From Rarobacter faecitabidus (GTDB lineage Bacteria > Actinomycetota > Actinomycetes > Actinomycetales > Cellulomonadaceae): a stretch of 64,000 bases of DNA. The notes below the pieces were generated by a model. That model was not told the DNA's origin and did no database searches. It saw only the letters and a list, made by a program, of their open reading frames with translations. The position numbers were made by a program, and so were the translations under genes. Below are positions 39,019 through 50,159 of this stretch, in pieces (position 1 is the first letter of the stretch; each line of letters starts with the position of its first letter). Location of the stretch: positions 682,001 through 746,000 of the forward strand of contig NZ_VFOS01000001.1 in assembly GCF_006716265.1 (NCBI RefSeq), written 5' to 3'.

Positions 39019-39371
39019 CTTCAGCAACCTCGAATTCCGACTGCATCTTCTGCCGCATCGTCGCGGGCGATCTGCCGTCGACCATCGTGGCTGAGACGGA
39101 CAGCGCCGTCGCGTTCAACGACATAGACCCGCAGGCGCCCGTGCACGTGCTCGTCGTGCCCAAGAAGCACTACGGCGATGTGGCGCAGGTGGCAGCCGCC
39201 GATCCGGAACTGCTCGCCGACATCGTCTCGCTCGCGGACCAGGTCGCCGGAACGCTGGCCGACGGTCAGTTCCGGCTCATCTTCAACTCGGGACCGCGCG
39301 CCGGACAGAGCGTGTTCCATGTGCATGCGCACGTGCTGGCCGGTGCGCAATTGGGCTGGTCTCCCGCGTGA
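39015..39371 (+). CDS. HIT-family histidine triad nucleotide-binding protein
   Basis: A 118-residue protein of the Hint type. It starts CIFCRIVAGDLPSTIVAETD and carries the triad VFHVHAHVLAG near the C-terminus. Hint enzymes hydrolyse nucleoside phosphoramidates. It overlaps rsmE (ATGA) and phoH (GTGA), so it is translationally coupled in the dnaJ-era run. Confidence 0.92.
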   Translation: MTSATSNSDCIFCRIVAGDLPSTIVAETDSAVAFNDIDPQAPVHVLVVPKKHYGDVAQVAAADPELLADIVSLADQVAGTLADGQFRLIFNSGPRAGQSVFHVHAHVLAGAQLGWSPA

Positions 39372-40378
39372 GTGAACCGGCATCCCTGCGCACCCATCGC
39401 GTCATCGTGCCCACGGCCATCGACATGGCCGCGCTGGTCGGCCCTGCAGACGAGGTGCTGCGGGTTATCGAGGCGGGCTTCCCCGCCGCCGACATTCACG
39501 TTCGCGGGAACGAGATCACCATATCCGGTCCGCACTCGCAGTCGGTCATGGTCACGCGGCTCTTGGACGAGTTGATCGAACTGCTGCAACTCGGAGTTGA
39601 GCTGAACGCCGATGTCGTGCGGCGGTCGATCGAGATGCTGGCGGACGCGACGCCTAGCCGCCCGGCGGACGTCATGAGCGTCGACATCGTCAGCAATCGC
39701 GGGCGTAGCGTTCGCCCCAAGACCGTCGGACAGCGCGCCTACGTCGATTCCATCGACGCGAATACGATCACGTTCGGCATCGGCCCCGCAGGGACCGGAA
39801 AGACCTACCTGGCCGTGGCGAAAGCCGTTCAGGCGTGGCAGGCCAAGCAGGTGTCCAGGATCGTGCTGACGCGGCCCGCGGTCGAGGCCGGGGAGCGACT
39901 CGGTTACCTGCCCGGCTCGCTCAGCGAGAAGATCGACCCGTACCTGCGGCCGCTCTACGACGCGATGAGGGACATGCTGGAGCCGGACCTGCTGCCGCGG
40001 CTCATCGAATCCGGCACGGTCGACGTGGTGCCGCTCGCCTACATGCGCGGACGCACCCTCAACGACGCTTTCATCATCCTCGACGAAGCGCAGAACACCT
40101 CGATGGAGCAGCTCAAGATGTTCCTGACCCGCCTGGGATTCGGCTCGAAGATGGTTATCACCGGCGATATCACGCAGGTGGACCTGCCCGGCGGCGTGAC
40201 ATCTGGCCTGCGGGTCATCGAGGACATCCTCGTGGGCGTGGACGACGTGGCGTTCTGCCACCTCGGGTCGGCCGATGTGGTGCGCCACCGACTGGTAGCG
40301 GACATCATCGACGCGTACGGAAGGTGGGACGTCGTTCGCGGCCCGCACTCCGAGCGAACCCAGCGAACGAGGAGATAA
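39368..40378 (+). CDS. PhoH-like ATPase
   Basis: A 336-residue P-loop ATPase. It has an N-terminal KH-like segment ([14 protein letters not shown]), Walker [17 protein letters not shown] near residue 139, and Walker B in [19 protein letters not shown]. PhoH-type proteins are linked to RNA metabolism and usually precede ybeY, as here, suggesting a joint role in rRNA processing or decay. GTG start overlaps the HIT stop. Confidence 0.93.
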   Translation: MSEPASLRTHRVIVPTAIDMAALVGPADEVLRVIEAGFPAADIHVRGNEITISGPHSQSVMVTRLLDELIELLQLGVELNADVVRRSIEMLADATPSRPADVMSVDIVSNRGRSVRPKTVGQRAYVDSIDANTITFGIGPAGTGKTYLAVAKAVQAWQAKQVSRIVLTRPAVEAGERLGYLPGSLSEKIDPYLRPLYDAMRDMLEPDLLPRLIESGTVDVVPLAYMRGRTLNDAFIILDEAQNTSMEQLKMFLTRLGFGSKMVITGDITQVDLPGGVTSGLRVIEDILVGVDDVAFCHLGSADVVRHRLVADIIDAYGRWDVVRGPHSERTQRTRR

Positions 40379-40382
40379 GCAC

Positions 40383-40835
40383 GTGGGCATCGAGGTTAAC
40401 AACGAGTCCGGCTACGAGGTGGACGAGGCCGAGTTCGCGGCGCTGGCGAAGTTCGTGATGGACGAGATGCACCTGCATCCGCGCACCGAACTGTCAATCC
40501 TCTTCGTCGAGGTCGAACCCATGACCGAATTGCATGTCGCCTGGATGGACGAGCCCGGCCCGACGGACGTGCTGAGTTTCCCCATGGACGAGTTGCGGCC
40601 CGGTCGCGTCGACGATCCCGCACCGGAGGGGTTGCTGGGCGATGTCGTGCTCTGCCCCGAGGTTGCCGCGCGACAGGCGGCGACCTCGGGACACTCGACG
40701 ACGGAGGAACTCCTGCTACTGACCACCCATGGCATCCTGCATCTCCTGGGATACGACCACGCGGAGCCCGAGGAAGAGCGGGAGATGTTCGCGCTGCAGC
40801 GAAAGTTGCTGCTCACCTTCCTCGCGGGCCGGTGA
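40383..40835 (+). CDS. ybeY: endoribonuclease YbeY
   Basis: A 150-residue metal-dependent rRNA maturation nuclease. The zinc motif is [11 protein letters not shown], and the family block is [17 protein letters not shown]. YbeY helps 16S rRNA 3' end maturation and quality control of 70S ribosomes. GTG start with GAGGAG upstream, 4 bases after phoH. Confidence 0.95.
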   Translation: MGIEVNNESGYEVDEAEFAALAKFVMDEMHLHPRTELSILFVEVEPMTELHVAWMDEPGPTDVLSFPMDELRPGRVDDPAPEGLLGDVVLCPEVAARQAATSGHSTTEELLLLTTHGILHLLGYDHAEPEEEREMFALQRKLLLTFLAGR

Positions 40836-40838
40836 CCG

Positions 40839-42152
40839 GTGGGAACCGCACCGATTGAACTGCTCTTCCTCCTCGCGCTCGCGGGCAACGTGCTTGCCGC
40901 CCTGCTGAGTGCGGGGGAGGCAGCGACGTTGCGCGCCTCCAGATCCCAGGTCGCCGACCTGATCGCGCGCAAGCCGAACGCTGAGGCACGGTTGAACCGC
41001 ATCTCGGCCGATCCGCAGCGCACCGCCTCGGCGGCCGCACTGGTGCGAGTCATCTCCGAGACCATCGCAGCGGTTTGCCTCACGGTTGCGATCGGCGCCC
41101 TCGTTGACGCATGGTGGCTGGTTCTGATCATCGCCTCGGGCGTGTCCATCGTCATCGCGCTTCTGCTGGTTCGGGTCAGTCCGAGGACTATCGGACGGAA
41201 CCGACCTGGTAGCACGCTGGGGTGGGCAAGTGGGCTGCTCTCGGCGACCCTGCGAATCGCCAGGCTGGCACCGTGGGCCGTCGCGACCAGGCCGACCGCG
41301 CGCGAGGAGGGGCCAAGCGGTGCGATCGTCGATATGGTCGACCGGGCCGAGGAATCGGGCGTGATAGAGGCTGACGAGCGGAAGATGCTCCAGTCCGTCG
41401 TAGAGCTGTCGCATACCCTCACGCGTGAGGTGATGGTCCCGCGCACCGACATGATCTCGATCAACGAGCAGGAAACGCTGCGTAAGGGGCTCAGGTTGTT
41501 CCTGAGATCGGGCTATTCGCGCGTGCCCGTTATCGGCGAGTCCACTGACGACATGCTCGGCGTGCTGTACTTCAAGGATCTCGTGCGAGTGATAGAGGCT
41601 GCCGGCCTGGGCCGCGAGAGCGTCGCGCTGGGCCGCAAGGTCGGAGAGGTCATGCGACCGGCCATGTTCGTCCCGGAGTCCAAACCGGTCGACTCTCTGC
41701 TGCGCGAATTCCAGGCCGCGTCCTCTCACGTGGCGCTCGTCGTCGACGAATACGGCGGAATCGCCGGGCTCGTCACGATCGAGGACGCGATCGAGGAGAT
41801 CGTGGGCGAACTCACGGACGAGCACGATACCGCCGCCCCCGAAATCGAGGACCTGGGAGGCGACACGTTCCGCGTCCCGGCGCGGTGCCCGTTGGACGAG
41901 CTCGGCTCGCTGTTCGGCATCGAGATCGACGATGACGACGTCGATACGGTCAGCGGACTACTCGCCAAACTGATCGGGCGCGTCCCGTTGCCCGGCGCGC
42001 AGGCAGAGATCAACGGGGTTCAGCTCACCGCCGAACGCTCGGAGGGCCGCCGAAAGCGGCTCGCGACGGTTATCGCGTCTAGAGTTCGCCAGGATGAACC
42101 TGCCGCCGCAGCGGCCACCAATGCAGACGGACAGGAGAACGGACGTGACTAA
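40839..42152 (+). CDS. CNNM/hemolysin family membrane protein with CBS pair
   Basis: A 437-residue protein. The N-terminal DUF21/CNNM part has three to four hydrophobic segments (FLLALAGNVLAALLSAGEAA, ISETIAAVCLTVAIGALV, LVLIIASGVSIVIALLLV). A CBS pair follows (REVMVPRTDMISI, YSRVPVIGES, SSHVALVVDEYGGIAGLVTIEDA), and the CorC/HlyC transporter-associated domain ends it (FRVPARCPLDEL). This family may move magnesium or cobalt. It lies between ybeY and era, its usual place. GTG start. Confidence 0.9.
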   Translation: MGTAPIELLFLLALAGNVLAALLSAGEAATLRASRSQVADLIARKPNAEARLNRISADPQRTASAAALVRVISETIAAVCLTVAIGALVDAWWLVLIIASGVSIVIALLLVRVSPRTIGRNRPGSTLGWASGLLSATLRIARLAPWAVATRPTAREEGPSGAIVDMVDRAEESGVIEADERKMLQSVVELSHTLTREVMVPRTDMISINEQETLRKGLRLFLRSGYSRVPVIGESTDDMLGVLYFKDLVRVIEAAGLGRESVALGRKVGEVMRPAMFVPESKPVDSLLREFQAASSHVALVVDEYGGIAGLVTIEDAIEEIVGELTDEHDTAAPEIEDLGGDTFRVPARCPLDELGSLFGIEIDDDDVDTVSGLLAKLIGRVPLPGAQAEINGVQLTAERSEGRRKRLATVIASRVRQDEPAAAAATNADGQENGRD

Positions 42153-43065
42153 TGCTCATTTCAAATCGGGGTTTGCGTGCCTGGTAGGGCGGCCCAATGC
42201 TGGCAAATCGACGCTGACCAATGCGCTCGTGGGGCAGAAGGTGGCGATCACCTCCGGTCGTCCGCAAACGACGCGCCACACCGTCCGCGGCATTATCACG
42301 CGCGAGGATGCGCAACTCATCCTGATCGACACTCCGGGGCTGCACCGGCCTCGGACGCTCCTGGGTGAGCGCCTCAACACGCTCGTGAGCGATACGCTCG
42401 CGGAAGTGGATGTGATCGTCTTCTGCCTGCCAGCGGACCAGCGGATCGGTCCGGGTGACAGGTACATTGCCGCGCAACTGGCCGGCGTCACCGGCGGGCG
42501 TCGCGGACCGAGGGTCGTTGCCGTTGCCACCAAGTCCGACCTGGTGGCGCCGGAGCGGCTGGCCGAGCATCTCATCGAGATTTCCGAGCTTGGCAGCTGG
42601 GAGCAGATCGTTCCCGTCAGCGCGACGGGGGGATACCAGGTCGATCACCTTGCCGACGTGCTCGTCAAGGAACTACCCGAAGGTCCGATGCTCTATCCCG
42701 AGGGAGAGTTGACGGACGAGCCCGAGGCAGTCATGGTCGCCGAGTTGGTCCGCGAGGCCGCGCTTGAGGGAGTCCGGGACGAGTTGCCCCACTCGCTCGC
42801 AGTGGTCGTCGAGGAGATGGGCCTCCGCGATGGCCGCGACGAGTCTCATCGCCTCGTGGACATCCACGCGATCATCTACGTCGAGCGGCCATCGCAGAAG
42901 GCCATAATCATCGGAAAGAGTGGTTCGCGGCTGCGTAGCGTCGGCACCAAGGCGCGCGTCGAGATCGAGCGGCTACTGGGCGATAGGGTCTACCTCGACT
43001 TGCACGTCAAGGTGGCCAAGGACTGGCAGCGCGATCCGAAGCAACTCGCAAAACTCGGGTTTTAG
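42145..43065 (+). CDS. era: GTPase Era
   Basis: A 306-residue GTPase with Walker A GRPNAGKST (residues 15-23), switch II DTPGLHRP, and TKSDLV, followed by a C-terminal KH domain (KAIIIGKSGSRLRSVGTKARV). Era binds the 3' end of 16S rRNA and aids 30S assembly. The GTG at 42145 has AGGAG about 8 bases upstream and overlaps the previous gene by 8 bases. Era ends the dnaJ-era translation/RNA operon. Confidence 0.95.
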   Translation: MTNAHFKSGFACLVGRPNAGKSTLTNALVGQKVAITSGRPQTTRHTVRGIITREDAQLILIDTPGLHRPRTLLGERLNTLVSDTLAEVDVIVFCLPADQRIGPGDRYIAAQLAGVTGGRRGPRVVAVATKSDLVAPERLAEHLIEISELGSWEQIVPVSATGGYQVDHLADVLVKELPEGPMLYPEGELTDEPEAVMVAELVREAALEGVRDELPHSLAVVVEEMGLRDGRDESHRLVDIHAIIYVERPSQKAIIIGKSGSRLRSVGTKARVEIERLLGDRVYLDLHVKVAKDWQRDPKQLAKLGF

Positions 43066-43200
43066 CAGGTCCCGCTCCTTAGCGTTCGTCCGGCAGGCGG
43101 GACGCTGGAATGCGAATTCGGCCGAAGCGTGGCAGTCTCGTGCTCTGAGCCGAACCCGCTCACGACGGTGGTCGCATACGTAAGGCACGAAAGGAATCTC

Positions 43201-45534
43201 ATGACTTCCCCGACCGGGCAAAACCCGAATCCTGAGCCAGACGCCGCGAATGGTGCGCCCTTCGAACCATCCCGAGGTGAACCACCTATCGAACCGCAGG
43301 CCGCCTCCGGCGGTGTCCCGTACACGCCGGTGCCCGAGTCGGCGGGCCAGCCCTATCCGCCGCAGGCCGCCTCGGGCGGCGTCCCGTACACGCCGGTGCC
43401 CGAATCGGCGGGCCAGCCCTATGCGCAGCAGGCCGCCTCGGGCGGCGTCCCGTACACGCCGGTTCCCGAGTCGGCGGGCCAGCCCTATCCGCCGCAGGGT
43501 CCGGGCGGTGCGCCAGGCACGAGCCCTGCGTCGCAACCGGTTCCATACGGTCAGCCGCAGGCTCCACTGGGTGCAGCGCAACCTCAATCAGCTCAATACC
43601 AGCCTGCGCAACAGGGCGCCTATGGAGTTCCGGCAAACCCGGGGTACGCGCCAGCACCGCAGCGAGCGACGACGAATCCGTTCAAGGGAATCGCGACGTC
43701 CGACATCGTTACCGACTCGCTCGCCGCTGTGTTGTTCCTGATCTCACTGGCATTGCCGTGGAACGCGCGCGGCACGTGGTCATCGGAAGCGCAGTCGCGG
43801 GACCTTATCGAGGTGCTGCTCATCGTCCTGCTGTCTGCGCTCGCCGTCGGTGTTCCGTACCTGGGGCGGGCCGGAGTTTTCGGCAAGGTCTGGGCCGCCG
43901 CTCAATCACGATCGATCCGGCTACTGCTCCCGGTGCCGTACGTCCTGCTCGTCGTGATCCACGTGATCATCGGCGGCGTGACCGAGCCGAAGACGGTCGT
44001 TTGGGGCTCATCCGTGATGTTCGGCCTGGCAGCGGCCGCGCTCCTCGCCACGCCGCGCCGCTTCGAACTCGACGCCGCCAGTGCCAAGACAAGCGCCGCG
44101 ACGTGGAAGCTGATCCTCTTCAGCGGGCTCGGCGTCGCGGGAGTCGCGATCCTGGCATCATCGATCTGGCTCATCATCGATCACGCGGATCAATTCGCCG
44201 ACAAAGCTTTGCTGCTGGCTCTACTCGCCATTGTCACGCTGCTGGTCAGCACCGCGATTGCATTTGGCGCGGGCGTGGCAGCACTGATCACAGGATCGCC
44301 GGCGTGGCGTCGTGCATTCGTGGCATTCGGCGTCGTCCTGCTGGTGTTCTCGTTCTTCGGCTTGGACGATGAATCAACCCTGCCGCGCTTCGAGATCGTC
44401 AATCCGAATCCACTGGGAATCCTTCTCGCGCCACTGACGCTCAATTGGGGATTCGGCTTCTTCCTCATTCCGGCGATCGCGGCCATCCTCGCGTCGCCTG
44501 CGTTCACGATCACCGAGAACGATCAAAAGCCCGGCGAATCATCGGTCCGTTCCGCAGGAGTCCTGCTCTGGATCGGTGCGGGAATCTCGCTCCTCGTGAT
44601 CCTCAATTCGATCTCGATCCTGCTGATCGGCAACTACGATGGCCTCACGTCGACGGCAAAACTCGTGACCGCACTCGTGTTGGCACTGTTGACCGCGGGC
44701 GTGACTGGCTACGCTGGAATTCGGCTCTGGGCGCTCGCCGCTGAGTCGCGGCTCATCGGATTCGTCGGCATCGTGACGGCGTTCATCCTGGGAATCGTGC
44801 AGTTGTCGATCGCCCCGGAATACTTCGACACCCGCGTGATCACCTTCGGTCACCTGGCACTGGCGTTCGGTATACCGATAGCCGCGATCCTGGCTCTCGT
44901 TGGAAATAAAGCCGCCCGGTCTACCCTTTCGAGCCTGGCCCACAGTCCTGCAGCAGCCGCTCCGGGGTATCAGCAGGGCTACGCCGTCGCACCCGGCTAC
45001 CAGGTACCACCGCAGCAGGGCGCTCCTCAACCGCAGTTCCAGACTCCGCAGCCCGATGCGTCCCAGCCTTACCACTCCGCAGCGCCTCAACCTCCGATTG
45101 CTCCCTATCAGGCTCCGGCAGTCGAACCGCTCTCCACGAGCACTCCATCACCTCTGACCGGCTCGACTCCGGTGACGGACGATGGCGCGTCGGCGCCCGC
45201 TTCGCCAGTTGCGGGGCAGACCGCGGTGTCCGAGCCTGGCCCGGTTTCGCCAGTGGCACTCTACGAACCGGCTTCGGCGCCCGCTTCGCCGAGTGCAGGC
45301 ACGACCGAGGAGGTGGCCGAGCCTGAGCCGTCCGTTCCTACTCACGCATACACGGCGGCCCAAGCAAGCGATCCGGCGACCGATCAGCAGGTGCTGGCGG
45401 AGATCGTGCAGCACGCCCCGGAACTGCGAGTCAACGTCGCCGGTAACCCCTCTGCGTACCCCGCGTTGGTGGATTGGTTGAAACTATTGGGCGATCCCGC
45501 TATAGACGCCGCCATCGCGAAGCGCAATGATTAG
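43201..45534 (+). CDS. polytopic membrane protein with Pro-rich tandem repeats and a C-terminal LRV module
   Basis: A 777-residue protein of unknown function. Residues about 1-155 are Pro/Gln/Gly-rich and contain three perfect or near-perfect 22-residue repeats with the core QAASGGVPYTPVPESAG. Residues about 165-578 hold some ten to eleven membrane helices in a DUF7937-like arrangement. Residues about 580-725 are a second Pro/Gln/Ala-rich stretch. The last 55 residues (VLAEIVQHAPELRVNVAGNP, LVDWLKLLGDPAI) form a leucine-rich-repeat-variant (LRV) module. The same module begins the next gene. ATG 43201 has AAAGGA 6 bases upstream. A surface or envelope role is guessed, not shown. Confidence 0.7.
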   Translation: MTSPTGQNPNPEPDAANGAPFEPSRGEPPIEPQAASGGVPYTPVPESAGQPYPPQAASGGVPYTPVPESAGQPYAQQAASGGVPYTPVPESAGQPYPPQGPGGAPGTSPASQPVPYGQPQAPLGAAQPQSAQYQPAQQGAYGVPANPGYAPAPQRATTNPFKGIATSDIVTDSLAAVLFLISLALPWNARGTWSSEAQSRDLIEVLLIVLLSALAVGVPYLGRAGVFGKVWAAAQSRSIRLLLPVPYVLLVVIHVIIGGVTEPKTVVWGSSVMFGLAAAALLATPRRFELDAASAKTSAATWKLILFSGLGVAGVAILASSIWLIIDHADQFADKALLLALLAIVTLLVSTAIAFGAGVAALITGSPAWRRAFVAFGVVLLVFSFFGLDDESTLPRFEIVNPNPLGILLAPLTLNWGFGFFLIPAIAAILASPAFTITENDQKPGESSVRSAGVLLWIGAGISLLVILNSISILLIGNYDGLTSTAKLVTALVLALLTAGVTGYAGIRLWALAAESRLIGFVGIVTAFILGIVQLSIAPEYFDTRVITFGHLALAFGIPIAAILALVGNKAARSTLSSLAHSPAAAAPGYQQGYAVAPGYQVPPQQGAPQPQFQTPQPDASQPYHSAAPQPPIAPYQAPAVEPLSTSTPSPLTGSTPVTDDGASAPASPVAGQTAVSEPGPVSPVALYEPASAPASPSAGTTEEVAEPEPSVPTHAYTAAQASDPATDQQVLAEIVQHAPELRVNVAGNPSAYPALVDWLKLLGDPAIDAAIAKRND
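43294..43491 (+). repeat. three 66-bp in-frame tandem repeats
   Basis: Three consecutive 66-bp units (43294-43359, 43360-43425, 43426-43491), differing at a few bases, encode the 22-residue Pro-rich repeats of the membrane protein. Such arrays can expand or contract by slippage. Confidence 0.9.
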
Positions 45535-45564
45535 TCTCAGAGTGCCGTGACCGTTCGCTGAGAG

Positions 45565-45570
45565 TAGAAT
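45565..45570 (+). promoter_or_regulatory. possible -10 box upstream of the second LRV gene
   Basis: TAGAAT stands in the 216-base gap between the two LRV genes, just after a 6-bp inverted repeat (TCTCAG...CTGAGA, 45534-45564). The gene would have its own promoter with a leader of about 175 bases. Confidence 0.35.
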
Positions 45571-45750
45571 CCTCAGTGCTGAAATGGGACATATCCGCGC
45601 CGCCAACGCACCCCCGCGTCCGTGGCCAATCTGTTCCGTGTATCGATCTTGGACAGTATTGCGCCACCCGCTTGCGGTCCGTATCAACCCGACAGACCCT
45701 TAAATGACAAGCGTGCGTGGGGGTTCGCACCGCCGACGAGAGGATCGATA

Positions 45751-48186
45751 GTGTCCCAACAATTTGACCCGAGTTCGTTTACCGCCGCGCATGCGGCGGA
45801 TCCGAACACGCCACTTGAGGTGCTTGCGGCCATCGCCAACCAGCGACCTGATCTCCGCGTTGCGCTCGCCTCCAACCCGGCCGCGCCCGCGGACCTCGTT
45901 TCGTGGCTTCAATCGACCGGTGACCCCGCCATTTTGACGGCGCTGGCTCAGCGCAATGCCTCGAGCGCTCCAGCCCCGAGTTTCGGCGCGCAGTCCTCGG
46001 CTCCCCAGCCCTCGACACCGCAACCCCCGGTAGCGCCGCAACAGCCCGCGGCAGCGCAGGCACCCTCGGCGCAGCCTCAAAGCGCGCCGCCAAGCGGGAC
46101 CACTCCGGTACAGCCGGTGGACACTCAGCCTGGATATCCCAGCCCACCTGTTCAGCCTGCTGGTTACGATCAGCAGGGATTTGCCCAGCCCGCTCCGGGT
46201 CCGCAGGGCCCGGTTCAGCCCGCATTTGGCCAACCGGAATACGGTCAGGCCGGCGCGACTCAACAGCCCGGATACGGTCAGCCGATTCCTGGTCAGCCCG
46301 GATACGGCCACCCCGGATACGGCAATCAGGTGGGCCCGGAGGGTTATGGGCTTGGCGCGGGCACTGCTGAGCTCCCCGCTCCGCAAAAGAAATCGAAGGC
46401 ACCGCTCATCGTTGGCTTGAGCGTGGCCGGCGCACTGGTCCTCGGTGGCGGAGCTTACGCCGGCTACAAGTTCTTCTTCGACAAGTCGGGCGGTTCCGCG
46501 ACACCCACCGCGGCCACCGAAACACTGTTGGACGCGGCAGCGAAGAGTGACGTTCGCGGGGTCGTAGGCGCGATCTCCACGGTGGAGACTGACTATGCCT
46601 CCCAGATCTCCGCTGCGATCTCGAGACCACTCAAAGAGGTCGACTCGCTGAAGTCCCTCACTGCGGACCTGGACCCGAGTTCTTACGCGGACATCGTCAC
46701 CCTGACAACTGACGGGCTGAAGTACTCCGAGAAGGAACTGATCAAGGACGAAACCTCACGCGTGAGCCTGGTCGGCGGAACAGTGACACTTGATCTCGAT
46801 GCGGACAAGACCGTTGAACTGTTCAAGAAGCAACAGGAATCGATCAAGAAGTTGTCGCAGTCCTTCTCGTCCCTCGGTGGGTCGTCGGCATCCGGACTCG
46901 ACGAGGCATTCGGCTCCGCAGACGAGCAGGAGTTGCGTGATGAGATCGACAAGAACTTCCCGGTAAAGCTCACCTTCACGGAGTCCGGCGTCACATCCGA
47001 GACCGCCGCTGGCGAGAAAGAGGGCACCGAGGACTTCGCGGTGTCTGTCGTGACGGTGCACGAAGGTGGCGGCTGGTTCGTCAGTCCGCTTCTCACGATC
47101 GCCGACTTGGCACTCACTGCCAGCGGCAATGCCGATGCCCGTGGCTCGATTGCTGAGGCCGGCAAGGTCGAAGGCGCGAAGTCGCCGGAGGCCGCCGGGG
47201 AGGCATTCGTTGCCGCTCTCAACGCTGTCACAACAGACCATGCCCTGGACGGCCTGGTCAACACCCTTGCGCCTGCTGAGCGTCGTCTTCTGGCCTTCCT
47301 TGGCCCGGTTGCGGACCTGAGCAAGGTAGAGGCCCAACTTTCGGATGTTCCCGTCATCGAGATTTCTGACTCGGTATTCAAGAATCGCGGAACCGAGGAC
47401 GGGGTTGCCCCGCTGGACTGGTCCTCGTTCAAGGTCAAGGCGACCGTGAGCGGCGCGAGTGTCGAGGCCGCGTGGGCCGACGGATGCCTCAGCTCGGCAC
47501 TATTCTCCGAATACCTGCAACGCGACAAGATCTGCTTGAGTGACGATGAGTTCAAGGGGCTTGCTGCACTGGGGATCAACCAACTCTCGCTCGTGGCCGT
47601 TGAATCGGACAAGGGCTGGTTCATCTCGCTGCCCGCGACCCTCGCCAATGGCACCGGCGTGGTCACCGCCAAGATCTACTCTCTTGCGGAGGCAGGCACA
47701 TTGACTCCGGAATGGTTCGAGCAGAACTTCTCGGGTCTCAGTTCGCTGTTCGCAGGTGCAGGGCTAGGCTCGCCCGGCTCGCTCGGGGACTTGGGTGACC
47801 TCGGCGACCTGGGTACCACCACTCCGGACCCGACCGACCCGGGTGACGACACCGGAACCACGGATCCCGGTGACGAACCGGATTCCTCGGGATCGGATCG
47901 CGCGGCTGGCGCACTCTCCGACGAACTGACCGCGGCGAAGGTCGCCCTCGATGCCTACCTTGTCGATAACGCCGACACGTACTGGCCGGATACGACGTCA
48001 CTGGGAGAATACGGCTATGACACGCCCAAGGACTCGTACCTGGCGGTCATGGACTACAAGTCGGCGACGGACTACTGCCTCGCCATGTACGACATGCCTG
48101 ACCTGACGAGCTTTGTTCAGGGATCGATCAACGCGTCGGGTGAGTACTTCGACGATGATCTCTATTGCGGTGCAGCCGCTGACTGA
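45751..48186 (+). CDS. LRV-module protein with one membrane helix and a large extracellular part
   Basis: An 811-residue protein of unknown function. Residues about 10-70 are an LRV module (PLEVLAAIANQRPDLRVALA, LVSWLQSTGDPAILTAL). A Pro/Gln/Gly-rich linker with GYGQP-type repeats reaches residue about 205. One membrane helix follows (PLIVGLSVAGALVLGGGAYA, about 216-240), so the rest is extracytoplasmic. Residues about 240-665 may be three related alpha/beta units. A Gly/Asp/Pro-rich stretch (about 670-713) leads to a 98-residue tail whose YLVDNADTYWPDTTSLGEYG and two late cysteines recall the C-terminal part of type IV pilins. GTG 45751 has GAGAGGA about 7 bases upstream. Confidence 0.7.
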   Translation: MSQQFDPSSFTAAHAADPNTPLEVLAAIANQRPDLRVALASNPAAPADLVSWLQSTGDPAILTALAQRNASSAPAPSFGAQSSAPQPSTPQPPVAPQQPAAAQAPSAQPQSAPPSGTTPVQPVDTQPGYPSPPVQPAGYDQQGFAQPAPGPQGPVQPAFGQPEYGQAGATQQPGYGQPIPGQPGYGHPGYGNQVGPEGYGLGAGTAELPAPQKKSKAPLIVGLSVAGALVLGGGAYAGYKFFFDKSGGSATPTAATETLLDAAAKSDVRGVVGAISTVETDYASQISAAISRPLKEVDSLKSLTADLDPSSYADIVTLTTDGLKYSEKELIKDETSRVSLVGGTVTLDLDADKTVELFKKQQESIKKLSQSFSSLGGSSASGLDEAFGSADEQELRDEIDKNFPVKLTFTESGVTSETAAGEKEGTEDFAVSVVTVHEGGGWFVSPLLTIADLALTASGNADARGSIAEAGKVEGAKSPEAAGEAFVAALNAVTTDHALDGLVNTLAPAERRLLAFLGPVADLSKVEAQLSDVPVIEISDSVFKNRGTEDGVAPLDWSSFKVKATVSGASVEAAWADGCLSSALFSEYLQRDKICLSDDEFKGLAALGINQLSLVAVESDKGWFISLPATLANGTGVVTAKIYSLAEAGTLTPEWFEQNFSGLSSLFAGAGLGSPGSLGDLGDLGDLGTTTPDPTDPGDDTGTTDPGDEPDSSGSDRAAGALSDELTAAKVALDAYLVDNADTYWPDTTSLGEYGYDTPKDSYLAVMDYKSATDYCLAMYDMPDLTSFVQGSINASGEYFDDDLYCGAAAD

Positions 48187-48196
48187 TGCGATCGTC

Positions 48197-48234
48197 GGAA
48201 ATGGCGAGCGGCCTTCGGGTCGCTCGCCATTTCC
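48197..48234 (+). terminator. terminator-like hairpin with UUCG tetraloop
   Basis: A 14-bp perfect stem (48197-48210 and 48221-48234), extended by three inner pairs closing a TTCG loop, begins 11 bases after the stop. The T-run is short. It separates the LRV gene from the leuA leader. Confidence 0.75.
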
Positions 48235-48255
48235 ATGTTCGCATCGGTCACGAGG

Positions 48256-48261
48256 TACACT
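48256..48261 (+). promoter_or_regulatory. -10 box of the leuA leader transcript
   Basis: TACACT ends 7 bases before the leader-peptide ATG at 48269, so transcription would start at the ATG (leaderless). No clear -35 box. Confidence 0.5.
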
Positions 48262-48268
48262 AGCGTTC

Positions 48269-48319
48269 ATGCGGCCGCTGACATTGGATCTGCTCCTTCT
48301 TTGCCGCGACGAGGCGTAA
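48269..48319 (+). CDS. leuL: leucine leader peptide (attenuator) of leuA
   Basis: A 16-codon open frame, MRPLTLDLLLLCRDEA, with six leucine codons including four in a row. It has the classic form of a leucine-responsive leader peptide: ribosomes stall at the Leu codons when charged Leu-tRNA is low, which changes folding of the RNA ahead of leuA. The hairpin below overlaps its 3' end. Confidence 0.72.
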   Translation: MRPLTLDLLLLCRDEA

Positions 48320-48340
48320 CCTGCCGGATCCTCGTCGCGG
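48304..48340 (+). promoter_or_regulatory. attenuator hairpin of leuA
   Basis: A perfect 11-bp inverted repeat (48304-48314 and 48330-48340) overlaps the last codons of the leader peptide. A ribosome stalled at the leucine run would leave this stem free or block it, depending on the alternative pairing. The mechanism (terminator, or leuA translation control) cannot be decided by eye because no T-run follows. Confidence 0.6.
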
Positions 48341-48360
48341 TGGAAGGCGCGCCCGGCTGA

Positions 48361-50136
<1,776 letters not shown>

Positions 50137-50147
50137 CGCGCGGGCGG

Positions 50148-50153
50148 GATAAT
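50148..50153 (+). promoter_or_regulatory. -10 box of a possible leaderless recO mRNA
   Basis: GATAAT lies 6 bases before the recO GTG. A TGGTGGA stretch right after it could alternatively serve as a ribosome-binding site for a leuA-recO readthrough mRNA. Confidence 0.4.
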
Positions 50154-50159
50154 GGTGGA

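Noticed and set aside
43294-43491. CRISPR-like array
   Set aside because: The repeats are directly adjacent, in frame and without spacers; they encode a Pro-rich protein repeat.
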